Positions 13,467 through 22,687 of a DNA stretch of 64,000 nucleotides are shown here, in pieces; position 1 is the stretch's first letter; each line of letters begins with the position of its first letter. A program made the translations under genes and the position numbers. Source of the DNA: Nannochloris sp. 'desiccata'. Lineage: Eukaryota > Chlorophyta > Trebouxiophyceae > Chlorellales > Chlorellaceae. The stretch spans positions 1,240,001 to 1,304,000 of the forward strand of contig JAGTXX020000012.1 in assembly GCA_019044685.2 (NCBI GenBank), given 5' to 3'. The notes beneath the pieces were generated by a model, which worked only from the letters and a program-made list of their open reading frames with translations, was not told where the DNA came from and did not search any database.

Positions 13467-13715
13467 TGTTCTATTTGTATTGTTCTGTGTCTTGGAGGGG
13501 GTCTTTTCTTGCCTTGGACGGATTGCAGAAGTCAAACAATGGAGTAAGTTATTTAATATGACTTCTCTAATGAGGAAGACTGTCTAAAGCAGACAGTCGA
13601 GGGGTGGTTTTGCACGCAGCTAGGTCGCAACTGCCCTTGAACAGCAATAAGAAAGCAGACCACTAAACCCAAACACTGCATTACAACTTATAAACAAGCA
13701 CTTCGCATTTTAATA

Positions 13716-16700
13716 TCACGGTGAAGCTACTTTTGCAGCATTAAAAGCAGTTGTCAGCCCCTCAGAAGTAGGCACCACCCCTACCCCCGGAAACACAGCA
13801 GGCAATCGCTGTTCTAAATCTTCCCATGCTTGTCCACACCGCACCCCCGTTCTCTCCCACACAACATCAATCAAATACGGGCTACTGGCGCCTAAATGTT
13901 TATGTAGCTTTTGTCGAGCAGTTGAAAAACGCTTATCAAGCCCAGAAGCAGCAGCGGAAACGGCTTGCCTCGCGTCCGCAGAAGTCCATTGCAAGCGAGC
14001 TCCAGCTTCAGAAGGGCTGATTCCCGAAGCACCGAACTCAGCGAGTTGCCCAGCTAAATGAACCAGCTTATCGAGTTTTAAAATCTCCAGCTGCTGCTCT
14101 ACACAGGCTGCTAATGCCGTGTTTCGCAAAGTTGCAGCTTCAGAGCATTTCTTTTGTAAAACTGGAGCTTGACTGAGTGGCAGACCTTGCAAACTAAGTC
14201 GTAAAAACGAGTAGTTTTCTAATTTTATACGTGGTGCGTGTTTCACATCGTGCGCAGCATGTGATTCAACAGAAGCGAGCATTGCATCAAGCACTTGGTT
14301 GTAAAGCGAATCAGCCAAAGCACGCACAGCAGCAGCAGGAGTAATAGCTACCATACTACCACCTCTGCTCAACGAAATATGCTGTGAACTACTAGATGAC
14401 TGATTGGAAGGGGCAGCAATACCAGCGACACTGGTAGAGTTTTGATCCATAGCTTCAAAAGGAGAGGGCTTCAGTGCAGCAGGAGCTGCTACAGGGTTTT
14501 CCACGCTTGCTAGCTGGGCATTGCTGTCTTTATTGCCTTTATTCTTCTGCGATAAAGTGGGTTCTTTATGGGGAGAAGGCGATCTACTCCTACTATTACT
14601 AGAAGAGAGATCTCTTTGGATCCAGTCTGTCACTATTTTCTCTATTCTACTCGCCACTGCTTCTAAATTAATAACAAAAGGCAGCACGTGAACACTACTA
14701 TAGCCACCCATGCCAGATTTTCCATCATAATGCTGGATAGCTGTCACACTATCTGCAACATACGCATCCCATATAGAACGTAGCTTGCGTTCGCATTGTT
14801 TAAGAATATCGCAGACAGCAGCAGAAGCAGAAACTCCAGCCAGTTTTGCCTGCCAGTGGAGGGTTGTAGCGATCATAGCTAAACAGGGAAGCACTTTAGG
14901 AGCACGAAGAGTATCTAAAAACGATAAAATCGCCTCTGCAATACCAGATAAAAGAGTAGATATAGCTTCATTTCGCGCAGTACTGGGATCACGCTGCTTT
15001 TCCTCTTGGCAAAGACAAACCAGCTCAAGGCATTTCTCAACTTCAGTTGTGAGCACTGGGAAGAACGTGCTGACCAACGATTCAAAACAATCTTCTAAAG
15101 GCCTGGCAAATGATACTACCTCTTTTCCATCCGCACCTCCTCCAGTTAAGCTAGAGCGCCTGCGGTGATGCCCTCCTCGACCACCTACTACTGCAGGCTC
15201 ACTTGCGGTTCTGGCTGGAGTGCTGCTGCAAATTCTTTCGAGCGTCTTGATCGAATCGGTACTTTTCAACCCAAAATCAGGCTCAACAGCTACTCCAGCA
15301 ACAGGATTGTTATTTTTTAAACTTCCTATACTGCCACTAGTCCCAGCCGCTGCTTGCTTTATCAAATCTTTAATCGCTCCACTAATTTCTTTCCTGAGCA
15401 AAGCATTCACCGACTTGCAATAACAACTCTGCAACGGCGCTGCAGCACCAGGACGCATCGCAACAACGACTTCCATTAAAGACTTCAATTCAGCAGCACG
15501 AGTGTGGAGTTGTGTATGCACCGGGATTCGAAGTCTGTCCCCAGCAGGCAAAGCAGCAACGAGTTTGACCAGTCCATCAGCTATATGAGAATACTCTCTT
15601 TTTAACAAATCAGTAGCACGATGTAAGAAATTCTTGGCCAAGTCTTGCATGTATCTCTTTCGCGTTAAGACGGCGCTCATCGACTGCAAGCGAGGAGAAA
15701 TAAAGAAAGGAAGCCTTGAAGCAGCTGCAGCGGAAGCAGACCTACTAGGATTATTAGATACACTCCCACTCATCACCATTGGATTACTAGACTTGCTCAA
15801 AAAAGAAGAAAAGGAAGGTGCATTATTGTTGAAAGCAGCAGCGGCAGAAGCAGTGGCAGCCGGGGTCTCAGCAGAGACAATTAATAGATGTTTATGTAAA
15901 TCCCACGCTGCAGAGATAGCTTGCTCTAAAGGAGTATAGGAGCCTTGTTTAATATGCTTCTCAACTGCACTACTCGTACTACTGGTACTATGGCTGCTAG
16001 GCAATACTTGTTGATCCCATTCTGGTGCTTGTAACGCGGCTTCAGTTCCCTGCTCCAGCACCAAAGCACTGGCCACACTTTCCAAAGTGGCCAGCAATCG
16101 TACATTACTTCTACTATGAGTCTCTAATTTATTATTCCAATCCTCTATTGCTGCCATATCTTCTCTCATATGCCGTAACTTCGCATCCAACATGCCGAGC
16201 GTCTCTTCTAAATCGTCCACAAACTCCAAAGTAGACCCAATCTCGTGTTCTATGCTTCCCGCAGCAGCTGCACTTTCGAGTAATTCGTGTACATTTGCAC
16301 CTTGTAAAGCTGCTAATTCAGCAGTTAAGCGGCTGCGAACGTCATTAAGTGAAGTACCTCCACCGGCAACAGCGTCAAGAAGGCTGGCGAGTTGGGTATC
16401 CTGCCGTGCAGACCATGCTGCGTTCATTTCAGCTTCAACTACAGACAAACTGGTACTATTACGCTGCTGCACTCCAGATACATTATTAAAACCATCACCA
16501 TCGTGTATACCACCAAATACAACTTTTCTAGTCGGTCTTCTATCGCCACCACCGACAACATCAGCACCAGGAGAGCCAGCAGCAGCACTATTAGTGGCGA
16601 TGGGCGTTGTGTTTGTATATGTACTTTCTAGCGTATTTCTCGGTGTAATAATCATCTGTGAACTAGAATCTTCACCTATGATGTTTCCCTTCCCGTATTC

Positions 16701-17390
16701 CTCGTCAGCATCGTCATATTCGTCATCTTCTAGTACATCTGCGTACATCCCCATCTCGGCTCTTTGCAAACCCACGACTAGCGGAGATCGTTCTTCATGG
16801 GATTTACAGAAACTGTATAGTAATCCTATAATTTCACCACGTGAAGCATCACTGGAGGCTTCAAAACTGAGTTTGGAGTCACCTCCAGTGAAAGCACGTT
16901 GCATTACTGTGATCTCTAGCAGGGGTTGAGTGGCGGTTGGTGGGCGGAATGCCTCAAGTTTTGTCAAGAGTCGTAATCGGAAGCTTTTACGGATATCATA
17001 ATGGCCCGGTTCGCCTTTACAGATGTGGAGGGTTGCTTTGAAGCCACGGGAACCGACACGGCGTTGGACAGTGACACAGAGAACACGGGGTTTGCCCGTT
17101 GGTTGAGGCGGTTTGATGGTTCGATTGCGGGATTGAGAACTAGAAGCACATTTTATTACCTATTTGGAGATAGAGAAAATCGGAAGAAAGGTGATAAGAT
17201 GGTGTGTGGTTACTGGAAGTTGCATTGTGTCTCTATAAGTGAAACAGAGGGGATCCTCTTTAGCCAAGCTCAGAACAGGACCAAGAGACGAGCGGCGAAA
17301 AATAAATATATTAGAACTTACTGGGAAAGCTGAGACCACTCTATGCTCTGTGTGGAGGAAAAGCCTCTCCATGTCACGAAGGACAGACAT
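13716..17390 (-). CDS. SEC3: Exocyst complex subunit SEC3
   Basis: SEC3 marks the plasma membrane for exocytic vesicle tethering. Exon 1 is 17322-17390 (23 codons) and exon 2 is 13716-17159. The 162-bp intron has donor GTAAGT and acceptor AATAG, giving 1,170 residues. Exon 2 opens with a Sec3-type PIP2-binding PH segment (GKPRVLCVTVQRRVG ... FRLRLLTKLEAF). Around residue 335 is the family's most conserved stretch, DDLEETLGMLDAKLRHMRED followed by WNNKLE, as in plant SEC3. The rest is helical with alanine- and serine-rich disordered inserts, which make it longer than Arabidopsis SEC3A (about 890 residues). The ATG at 17390 fits the splice phase. The gene is head-to-head with NAA38 across 178 bp. 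Confidence 0.88.
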
Positions 17391-17568
17391 CTTGATGTAG
17401 GAGTGTGTTCTCCTTTGGTTAGCGTAGGGGCTGCTTCATAACAAAGATTTGATAATGAGAGCCGTTTTGATCAGATCATCACTGAATAATGCCTAAAGAT
17501 GCATTCGCCGGTTATATCATTAGTATTAACTTCTTAGAGGGCATCTACTTCTATTAGACGTCAAAATA
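17391..17568. promoter_or_regulatory. Divergent promoter region, SEC3 / NAA38
   Basis: The 178 bp between two start codons on opposite strands must contain both 5' untranslated regions and promoters. I see no clear TATA box or named element. The call rests on gene layout only. Confidence 0.4.
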
Positions 17569-18190
17569 ATGAAGCCAAGCAACGGTTTTTCATCACCTTT
17601 GGTCCTCTGTTCAAAGCTTAAAGCTTTTTCGGCGCACTATTTCTCTTCAAATTTGCATAAACCGTCCTTTAATTCGATTTTAACCTATTCTATGAAAATG
17701 ATAGGAGTTGAACAAGAGAGCACGGAAGCTCACAAACTCCCGTCTACAAGTGGGCAGCCATCATTAGATGTTCGATCTCCACTCACTGAAGCTGCAGCAA
17801 AGCTATTATATAAGCGAATGCGGGTAAGATTGATTTACTAAACTGTGTCTAAGCTTTTAAAATTGTTGTTATAGGCGTCATCTCTCTCTAACACTCGTAG
17901 AATTTCCCCTGCAATTTTTGTCGCAGATTACCGTCGCCGATGGCAGAATATTGATTGGCGATTTCATATGCCTGGACAAGCAAGGCAACATCATTCTAGA
18001 CCAGACTGTTGAGCAATATGAAGTCAACGGAAAGGTGGAAGAGAAAATGCTGGGTCAAGTGCTGATATCTAAAAAACAGAGAGTCTCTTGTGACGTTGAA
18101 GTCGTTGCGGCGGAACGAGAAATGATTGCAAATTTATTGGAAAATCCGTTGCAATCACTAATTACAGAAACATTAACGAATTTAACGTGA
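17569..18190 (+). CDS. NAA38: LSM-domain NatC auxiliary subunit NAA38-like protein
   Basis: Exon 1 is 17569-17823 and exon 2 is 17927-18190. The 103-bp GT-AG intron falls inside the LSM fold, giving 172 residues. The joined text RMR + ITVADGRILIGDFICLDKQ, then ILDQTVEQYEV and LGQVLISKKQRVSCDVE, matches the LSMD1/NAA38 family: an Sm fold that acts as the small auxiliary subunit of N-terminal acetyltransferase C. Family members are about 100-130 residues. Here about 60 residues precede the domain. The first 45 are Ser/Phe/Lys-rich and lack acidic residues, like an organelle-targeting leader. An internal ATG at 17692 would give a family-sized protein, so the true start is uncertain. Confidence 0.8.
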
Positions 18191-18328
18191 TTCAAAAATA
18201 TATCACCTTGGGGTTTTAAGTAGAAAGTAAATTATTTAGGGTAGACAGAGACAGACAATAAAAATAAAAATAAACAAAGGCGATCTATCGGCGATATTAT
18301 TATTTTATATCCTAGATAATTGATTTTC

Positions 18329-19876
18329 CTAGACCAGCCCAGTCATCGCATGCTTTGGTGAAGAGCGTCGCTGTCCCCCATGCCTTCCTCTTTTCTGTTT
18401 CCTTGCAACCAAAGTCACAGCCACAAACACAGTCACTACAGCAACTACAATATATGCTACAAAACCTTTCTTACTAAATTTTAAGCCCGTACGCTCTTCA
18501 TTTTTTCCCGCATCACTATACGCCCCCCTCAGCCAATCGAATGCAGAAGCGTGACTACTATCCTTAGTGCTTCCAGCACCACTACTTGGCCCCAGAACCG
18601 CTCCCTCATCGCTTACCCCACCACCCTCAAACACGCTTCTTTCTACGTGTCCCCTTGCCTTTATAGTTCTATAATCATACCCCATAGCTTGCACTCGTGA
18701 AGGGTAGTATCCATACTCGGCAACTCTACGACTTTCTTCCTCTCGTTGATCAAAAGGAGCCGGAACGGAATATAAGTTATTTTTCCCTTTTGCTTCACCC
18801 GCTCCTTGACTGTGCCGCATGCACACATCATCAATCACTCCAATATGCCGTTCTGGGTACCGCAATAAAAACGGCCAACTGAAATCCAAACCCCAACCCG
18901 TATATGCATTCCATAGAGAAGGTTTGACAACTCCGTTGAAAAAATCCATCTCAAAGACTGGAGCCATAATCTCAACAAAGGTAACATAGCGAAGTACAGT
19001 TTCCTTTCTATTAGAATACAACAAATCCCAGTAGGTTGACCTGTATGGTGTACGGCACAGACTGGGCTGGCCGAGAACGAGCTTATACGCGTTAAAGACT
19101 TCAAATATACGATTAATGGAACATGTATCGAAGAACTCGACATCGTCATCTGCTACCATGACCGCTTTGTATTGCTTTGAAAACTCAGCCCACATGGTAG
19201 GTTCTTTGTCTATAAATCTGTTGAGCAAGCCCCATTTAGCACCTGCCCCTGGGATGACTGCCTTGCATAAAGGGCAAGAGAAGGCGGTGTCATCGGCGCC
19301 GTAGTAAAGAGCAACTATGTCATAGGTGGCGAGATTTGGGTGTGTCATCCATTTGGAAGCGTTAAAATCACTGCCAACAGGTGCAATAATTAAGAATTCA
19401 CGTGTTGGTGGGATCTCAGTCCCTGCTCGGGTTGTCGTCTGAGCTGTGATAGTGAGCTCAGGCGCAGCGGCAGAAGCTGCGGTGGCAGCTGCAAGAGCCG
19501 AGTCCATTTGCTGGCAATTGTCGGAGTTTTCTGCCCATTGCCAATTCTTCCATACATGTGCATCTTCAACTGATTCTTTCTCTTTAAAAAATGGTTTGAG
19601 ATGCATATTTGATGCCTTTCCATTAATTTTTGGCAACACAGGTGGCGCTGAGGCTAGTTGGTCATAAGGGGTTGCCTTGAAATACGCATGTAGCCATTCT
19701 GCCATCTTTGAATGAGCCTCATAACCAATAGGATCGATTTGCTCTGCCCAGGGGAAGGTGTTGGAGTTCTTATTACCTCCAAAAAGCTGTAAATTTCGGT
19801 GAGTTCCAATTTCGCTATTTTCCCTAGAAGCAGCCGTTAGTTCGCTACAAACGAGAAGCAACACTGGAAAAATCAT
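18329..19876 (-). CDS. DUF707 family type I membrane protein (putative glycosyltransferase-like)
   Basis: A single 515-residue frame starting with a signal peptide (MIFPVLLLVCSELTAAS). The lumenal domain runs from LIIAPVGSDFNASKW through MVADDDVEFFDTCSI, YTGWGLDFSWPFL and IDDVCMRHSQG, the conserved blocks of plant DUF707 proteins. The DDD motif and the GWGLDF block resemble metal and acceptor sites of GT-A glycosyltransferases, but no reaction is established. A hydrophobic segment near residue 475 (GFVAYIVVAVVTVFVAVTLV) followed by an Arg/Lys-rich tail suggests type I topology with a short cytosolic end. DUF707 proteins are more usually anchored N-terminally, so a cleaved signal plus a C-terminal anchor is a little unusual. 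Convergent with NAA38 (138-bp gap). Confidence 0.82.
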   Translation of the reverse strand: MIFPVLLLVCSELTAASRENSEIGTHRNLQLFGGNKNSNTFPWAEQIDPIGYEAHSKMAEWLHAYFKATPYDQLASAPPVLPKINGKASNMHLKPFFKEKESVEDAHVWKNWQWAENSDNCQQMDSALAAATAASAAAPELTITAQTTTRAGTEIPPTREFLIIAPVGSDFNASKWMTHPNLATYDIVALYYGADDTAFSCPLCKAVIPGAGAKWGLLNRFIDKEPTMWAEFSKQYKAVMVADDDVEFFDTCSINRIFEVFNAYKLVLGQPSLCRTPYRSTYWDLLYSNRKETVLRYVTFVEIMAPVFEMDFFNGVVKPSLWNAYTGWGLDFSWPFLLRYPERHIGVIDDVCMRHSQGAGEAKGKNNLYSVPAPFDQREEESRRVAEYGYYPSRVQAMGYDYRTIKARGHVERSVFEGGGVSDEGAVLGPSSGAGSTKDSSHASAFDWLRGAYSDAGKNEERTGLKFSKKGFVAYIVVAVVTVFVAVTLVARKQKRGRHGGQRRSSPKHAMTGLV

Positions 19877-20085
19877 CTTGGTTATAGCTAGAGTGATATT
19901 GCATTGACAAAATATGAAATGCCTGTGAAATCGCGGCCCCTAAGACACAAATAGAATGGGGGAGTCTCAGGGGACGACAACGAATCTGTCCGAGTCTCTT
20001 GGCATTCATTTATTGGACGAGAATTGCCTAAACGTGGCATAAATATTCAAAACAAACAATTAATTCTCTGCATGGAATTTTAACG
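19877..20085. promoter_or_regulatory. Divergent promoter region, DUF707 gene / Nudix gene
   Basis: 209 bp between head-to-head start codons. Assigned as a shared promoter by position only. No element is recognised. Confidence 0.35.
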
Positions 20086-20838
20086 ATGCGGATAGCATCC
20101 AAACTCTGGTGGCTTGGGCCCTATCGGTCCTTGCTCTACAACAGATGTCTGATCACCAATTTAAAAGACTTCAACGCATCCCCCTCTGCTCATCGAAGTT
20201 CACGCATTACAACGCGCGCTTTTGCCTCAGAAGTGAGCAAATTTTGCCGTAAATGTGGTTCAGCGATGGAATTAATAATCCCTGAGGGTGATTCTAGGAC
20301 TCGCTCCGTCTGCCAAAACGCTGATTGTCGCTACCACGATTATTTCAATCCAAAAATGGTCGTCGGGGCTATAATAGAACATGAAGACAAAATACTACTA
20401 TGTAGAAGAGGTATCATGCCTCAGCGGAACTTATGGACGATACCAGCAGGCTTCTTAGAAGTGGGGGAGAGCACGGCCGCCGGAGCGGCACGAGAAACTT
20501 TAGAAGAAGCAGGTGCTAATATTGAAATTATAGCTCCCTATGTGCATTACGATATAGTAGGAATTGGGCAAGCGTATTTATTATTTAGAGCAAAACTCTC
20601 ATCGCCTTTTACCTTTGCTGCGATGCCGCCGGAGTCTCTAGACGCAGCTTTGTTTGCTCCGGAAAATATCCCATTCGACGAGATTGCTTTCTCAAGCGTT
20701 TCAATTGCACTGAAAAGCTATTTAGAAGATAGAGAGAAGGGGGATTTCAAGTTTAGACATGGATCGATAATTAAAGAACCAGGTTCGGGGCCTAATGAAC
20801 CAGGAACTTTTAAACTGACTGAACTCTACACTGTGTAA
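20086..20838 (+). CDS. Nudix hydrolase with zinc ribbon (NUDX23-like)
   Basis: 250 residues in one exon. The first about 48 residues are basic and hydroxylated with few acids (a likely plastid or mitochondrial transit peptide). A four-cysteine ribbon follows (CRKCG ... CQNADC), then the Nudix box GFLEVGESTAAGAARETLEE with G-A after it, fitting GX5EX7REUXEEXGU. Zinc ribbon plus Nudix is the layout of Arabidopsis NUDX23, a plastid FAD pyrophosphatase, and of bacterial NADH pyrophosphatase. FAD or ADP-ribose hydrolysis is therefore the likely reaction. The stop codon lies only 7 bp before the target-site duplication of the transposon at 20855, so the gene's 3' untranslated region now runs into that element. 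Confidence 0.88.
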   Translation: MRIASKLWWLGPYRSLLYNRCLITNLKDFNASPSAHRSSRITTRAFASEVSKFCRKCGSAMELIIPEGDSRTRSVCQNADCRYHDYFNPKMVVGAIIEHEDKILLCRRGIMPQRNLWTIPAGFLEVGESTAAGAARETLEEAGANIEIIAPYVHYDIVGIGQAYLLFRAKLSSPFTFAAMPPESLDAALFAPENIPFDEIAFSSVSIALKSYLEDREKGDFKFRHGSIIKEPGSGPNEPGTFKLTELYTV

Positions 20839-20845
20839 ATAAATA

Positions 20846-20854
20846 TCAACAAAT
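20846..20854. repeat. Left target-site duplication (9 bp)
   Basis: TCAACAAAT, repeated exactly and in the same orientation at 25804-25812, directly against the two outer ends of the inverted repeats. A duplication of 8-11 bp, usually 9, is the mark of Mutator-like insertion. Confidence 0.95.
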
Positions 20855-20898
20855 GCATCACCGGTCTTTCCTTCTGGCCCGAAATAAGCTTAAGGGCC
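20855..20898 (+). repeat. Left terminal inverted repeat (44 bp)
   Basis: Begins GCATCACCGGTC. It matches the reverse complement of 25760-25803 at 43 of 44 positions; the only difference is A versus T at position 38. Beyond position 44 the two ends diverge. Confidence 0.95.
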
Positions 20899-20998
20899 CC
20901 TTTGGTAGCCTATACTTCATTTCAAGGTTAAATTTTCACATCATTGTTTTTGTAAGACACTAAACTACTTATTTAACCCCGCTGTTCGCCTTTTACTT

Positions 20999-22591
20999 AT
21001 GCCAGAAAGAATCTTTGGCATTACCATCAATGATCAAAGGCTTCTTGAGTCTTTGCAGTTGCTTCCGCATGATGCAAAACGCGAAGAAGAACTTAGACAG
21101 TTGAAACATGGGCCTAAGAGGCTGGAAATATTGCGCTCGGGTATAGAAGTTTCTGAATTGGCTAATGTGATCGGGGTAGCTCCTCAGGGGCTTACCCACG
21201 ATTTAATTTCCAGTAAATTCAATCCTAATTATTCTAAAACAGTTCCTTGTTATGGAGAGGAGCATGAACGCGACTCAAAAGAGGCTTTTCTGGAGTATGC
21301 CAAGGTATGATCACCTTCCCCGCTCCGTCTGATCTAATCAAACTTGCTGATACACTGCAATATCACACAGTACTCTCAATTTCCCCTGCTTCTCGTAGAA
21401 GACTAAACAAAGAGTAAAATTATATGCGCCTGGAATTTTTTCAATTAAAGATGCACCGTTTATTTATGCCGCCCCGCATTTTATTCAGACGGCACCGACC
21501 ACCACCTTGCTCTATGTTTTTAATGTGAACAAGGTTCCAGACTCGCTCCCTGCCCACGTGAAAGTTCAGGTAGTTAGGTTATATATCAACTAGCTGACCT
21601 GGATGTGCTTAGTACTCTTTGTCTGCCATATTTCATCGCTTTTGTGACGCTCTTGCCTTGTTTTGTTCCCACCCGAATGCAGGTGGTTGCAGCGTTGGCA
21701 CTTACGGAGGGTCCTGTTTTCTCCAAAACAGGGATGGAACCTACTGCACAGATTTATTTCTGCCCTTCTCAAGGTGATGGTGTCATTTTTGAAGTTAAAT
21801 ATGGAGATAACGAGCGCATGGAATGGAAAGAAAAGAGAGCAGCAGCGGTCCCGTATTTTCTGCAGAAAATGTTGCCCTACCTTGCAAGAAGCATCAATAT
21901 GGGTCAGCTGCCTCCTACTTCCCCAGCTATCTCATCACCACAACCTACACGTACTTATCCTTCTGCTATACAAGCTCCAGCATTAGATCAAACCCCATCT
22001 GTGGCCGTAAATAAAAAGGTGCGGGATCCTACAAAACCCAACCGAACCGGCATAGTACGAGAGATTTTCGATGCTGAGGATGAAGGAGACAAAAAGGCAG
22101 TAGTTGATTGGGATGGAGAACCAGTGAAACAGCGAAAAGCTAAATATCGCGTCAAAAACCTTGAAGTTATTCCAGTATTAGGCACTTATGAGCTGCCTGA
22201 TGCTGACGGGCAATACGTACAAGTTCTCAGCGGTGAGTATAAACAAGAAATTGCAATGGTGAGACGTTGGAATCCAGATTTTTCGTGGATTACACTAGAA
22301 ACACACTTAAATAGAAACGCTGACACCGATATAGAACCATTAAAGATAGCTACTAAGTCCTTAAAATTGGTTGGCGGTGGGAGAGACGTGACAATGCCTG
22401 CTGCAAAGCATGCTGTGGCATTTCCCCTAGATAGACTCGTACAAGACATGCCTGCGTACCAGAAACAAAGGCATGTACGATTGATTTCCAATATTAGTGC
22501 ACAAAAATTTGTAGAGGAGGTAAAAGAAAAAATAAAGGAAAGAAGAAAGGAGGAAGAAAAGCCTCAAAACAGACCGAAACGTGGCAAATAA
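20999..22591 (+). CDS. Transposon second protein: YqaJ-like nuclease fold plus KOW/SH3-like tail
   Basis: Exons 20999-21304, 21399-21569 and 21683-22591 join in phase 0 to give 461 residues. No close family is certain. Residues 40-100 (LRSGIEVSELANVIG, then CYGEEHERDSKEAFLEY) read like the start of YqaJ/lambda-exonuclease domains: a 'RxxRITAS' helix, then a G-x(3)-E-x(3)-A helix. Residues 114-130 (GIFSIKDAPFIYAAP) align with 'Glf...pflgaSPDG', but the Asp position is His. The expected E-x-K strand aligns with LLYVFNVNK and lacks Glu. PAHVKVQVVAALALTEGP, spanning the exon 2/3 junction, fits the 'Y-x-QVQ-x-L-x-TG' block, which supports the splice. So this is probably a catalytically altered member. 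Residues from about 275 (GIVREIFDAEDEGDKKAVVDW) look like a KOW/SH3-type barrel, followed by a basic tail. Convergent with the transposase across 96 bp. Confidence 0.55.
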
Positions 22592-22687
22592 ATTAATTAG
22601 TTCTGTTTGATTGCTTACATATGCTGTACGCAAAGTAAATACCATGTAAAAAATGTGATAATAGTGTGTAGCATTCTATAATAATTA

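Noticed and set aside
13467..13535. N-terminal extension of the zinc dehydrogenase from a TTG codon
   Set aside because: Eukaryotic initiation at TTG is unlikely; the first ATG at 13466 is well placed. The same reasoning was used for the patatin, IPK1 exon 2, PP2C and SEC3 frames.
16192..16929. Long plus-strand open frame (245 codons) opposite SEC3
   Set aside because: Ser/Pro-rich mirror of the conserved SEC3 coding strand, with no domain and no splice logic of its own.
20999..22591. Homology of the accessory transposon gene to maize mudrB
   Set aside because: Only the convergent layout agrees. I see no sequence resemblance, and mudrB is known from Zea only.
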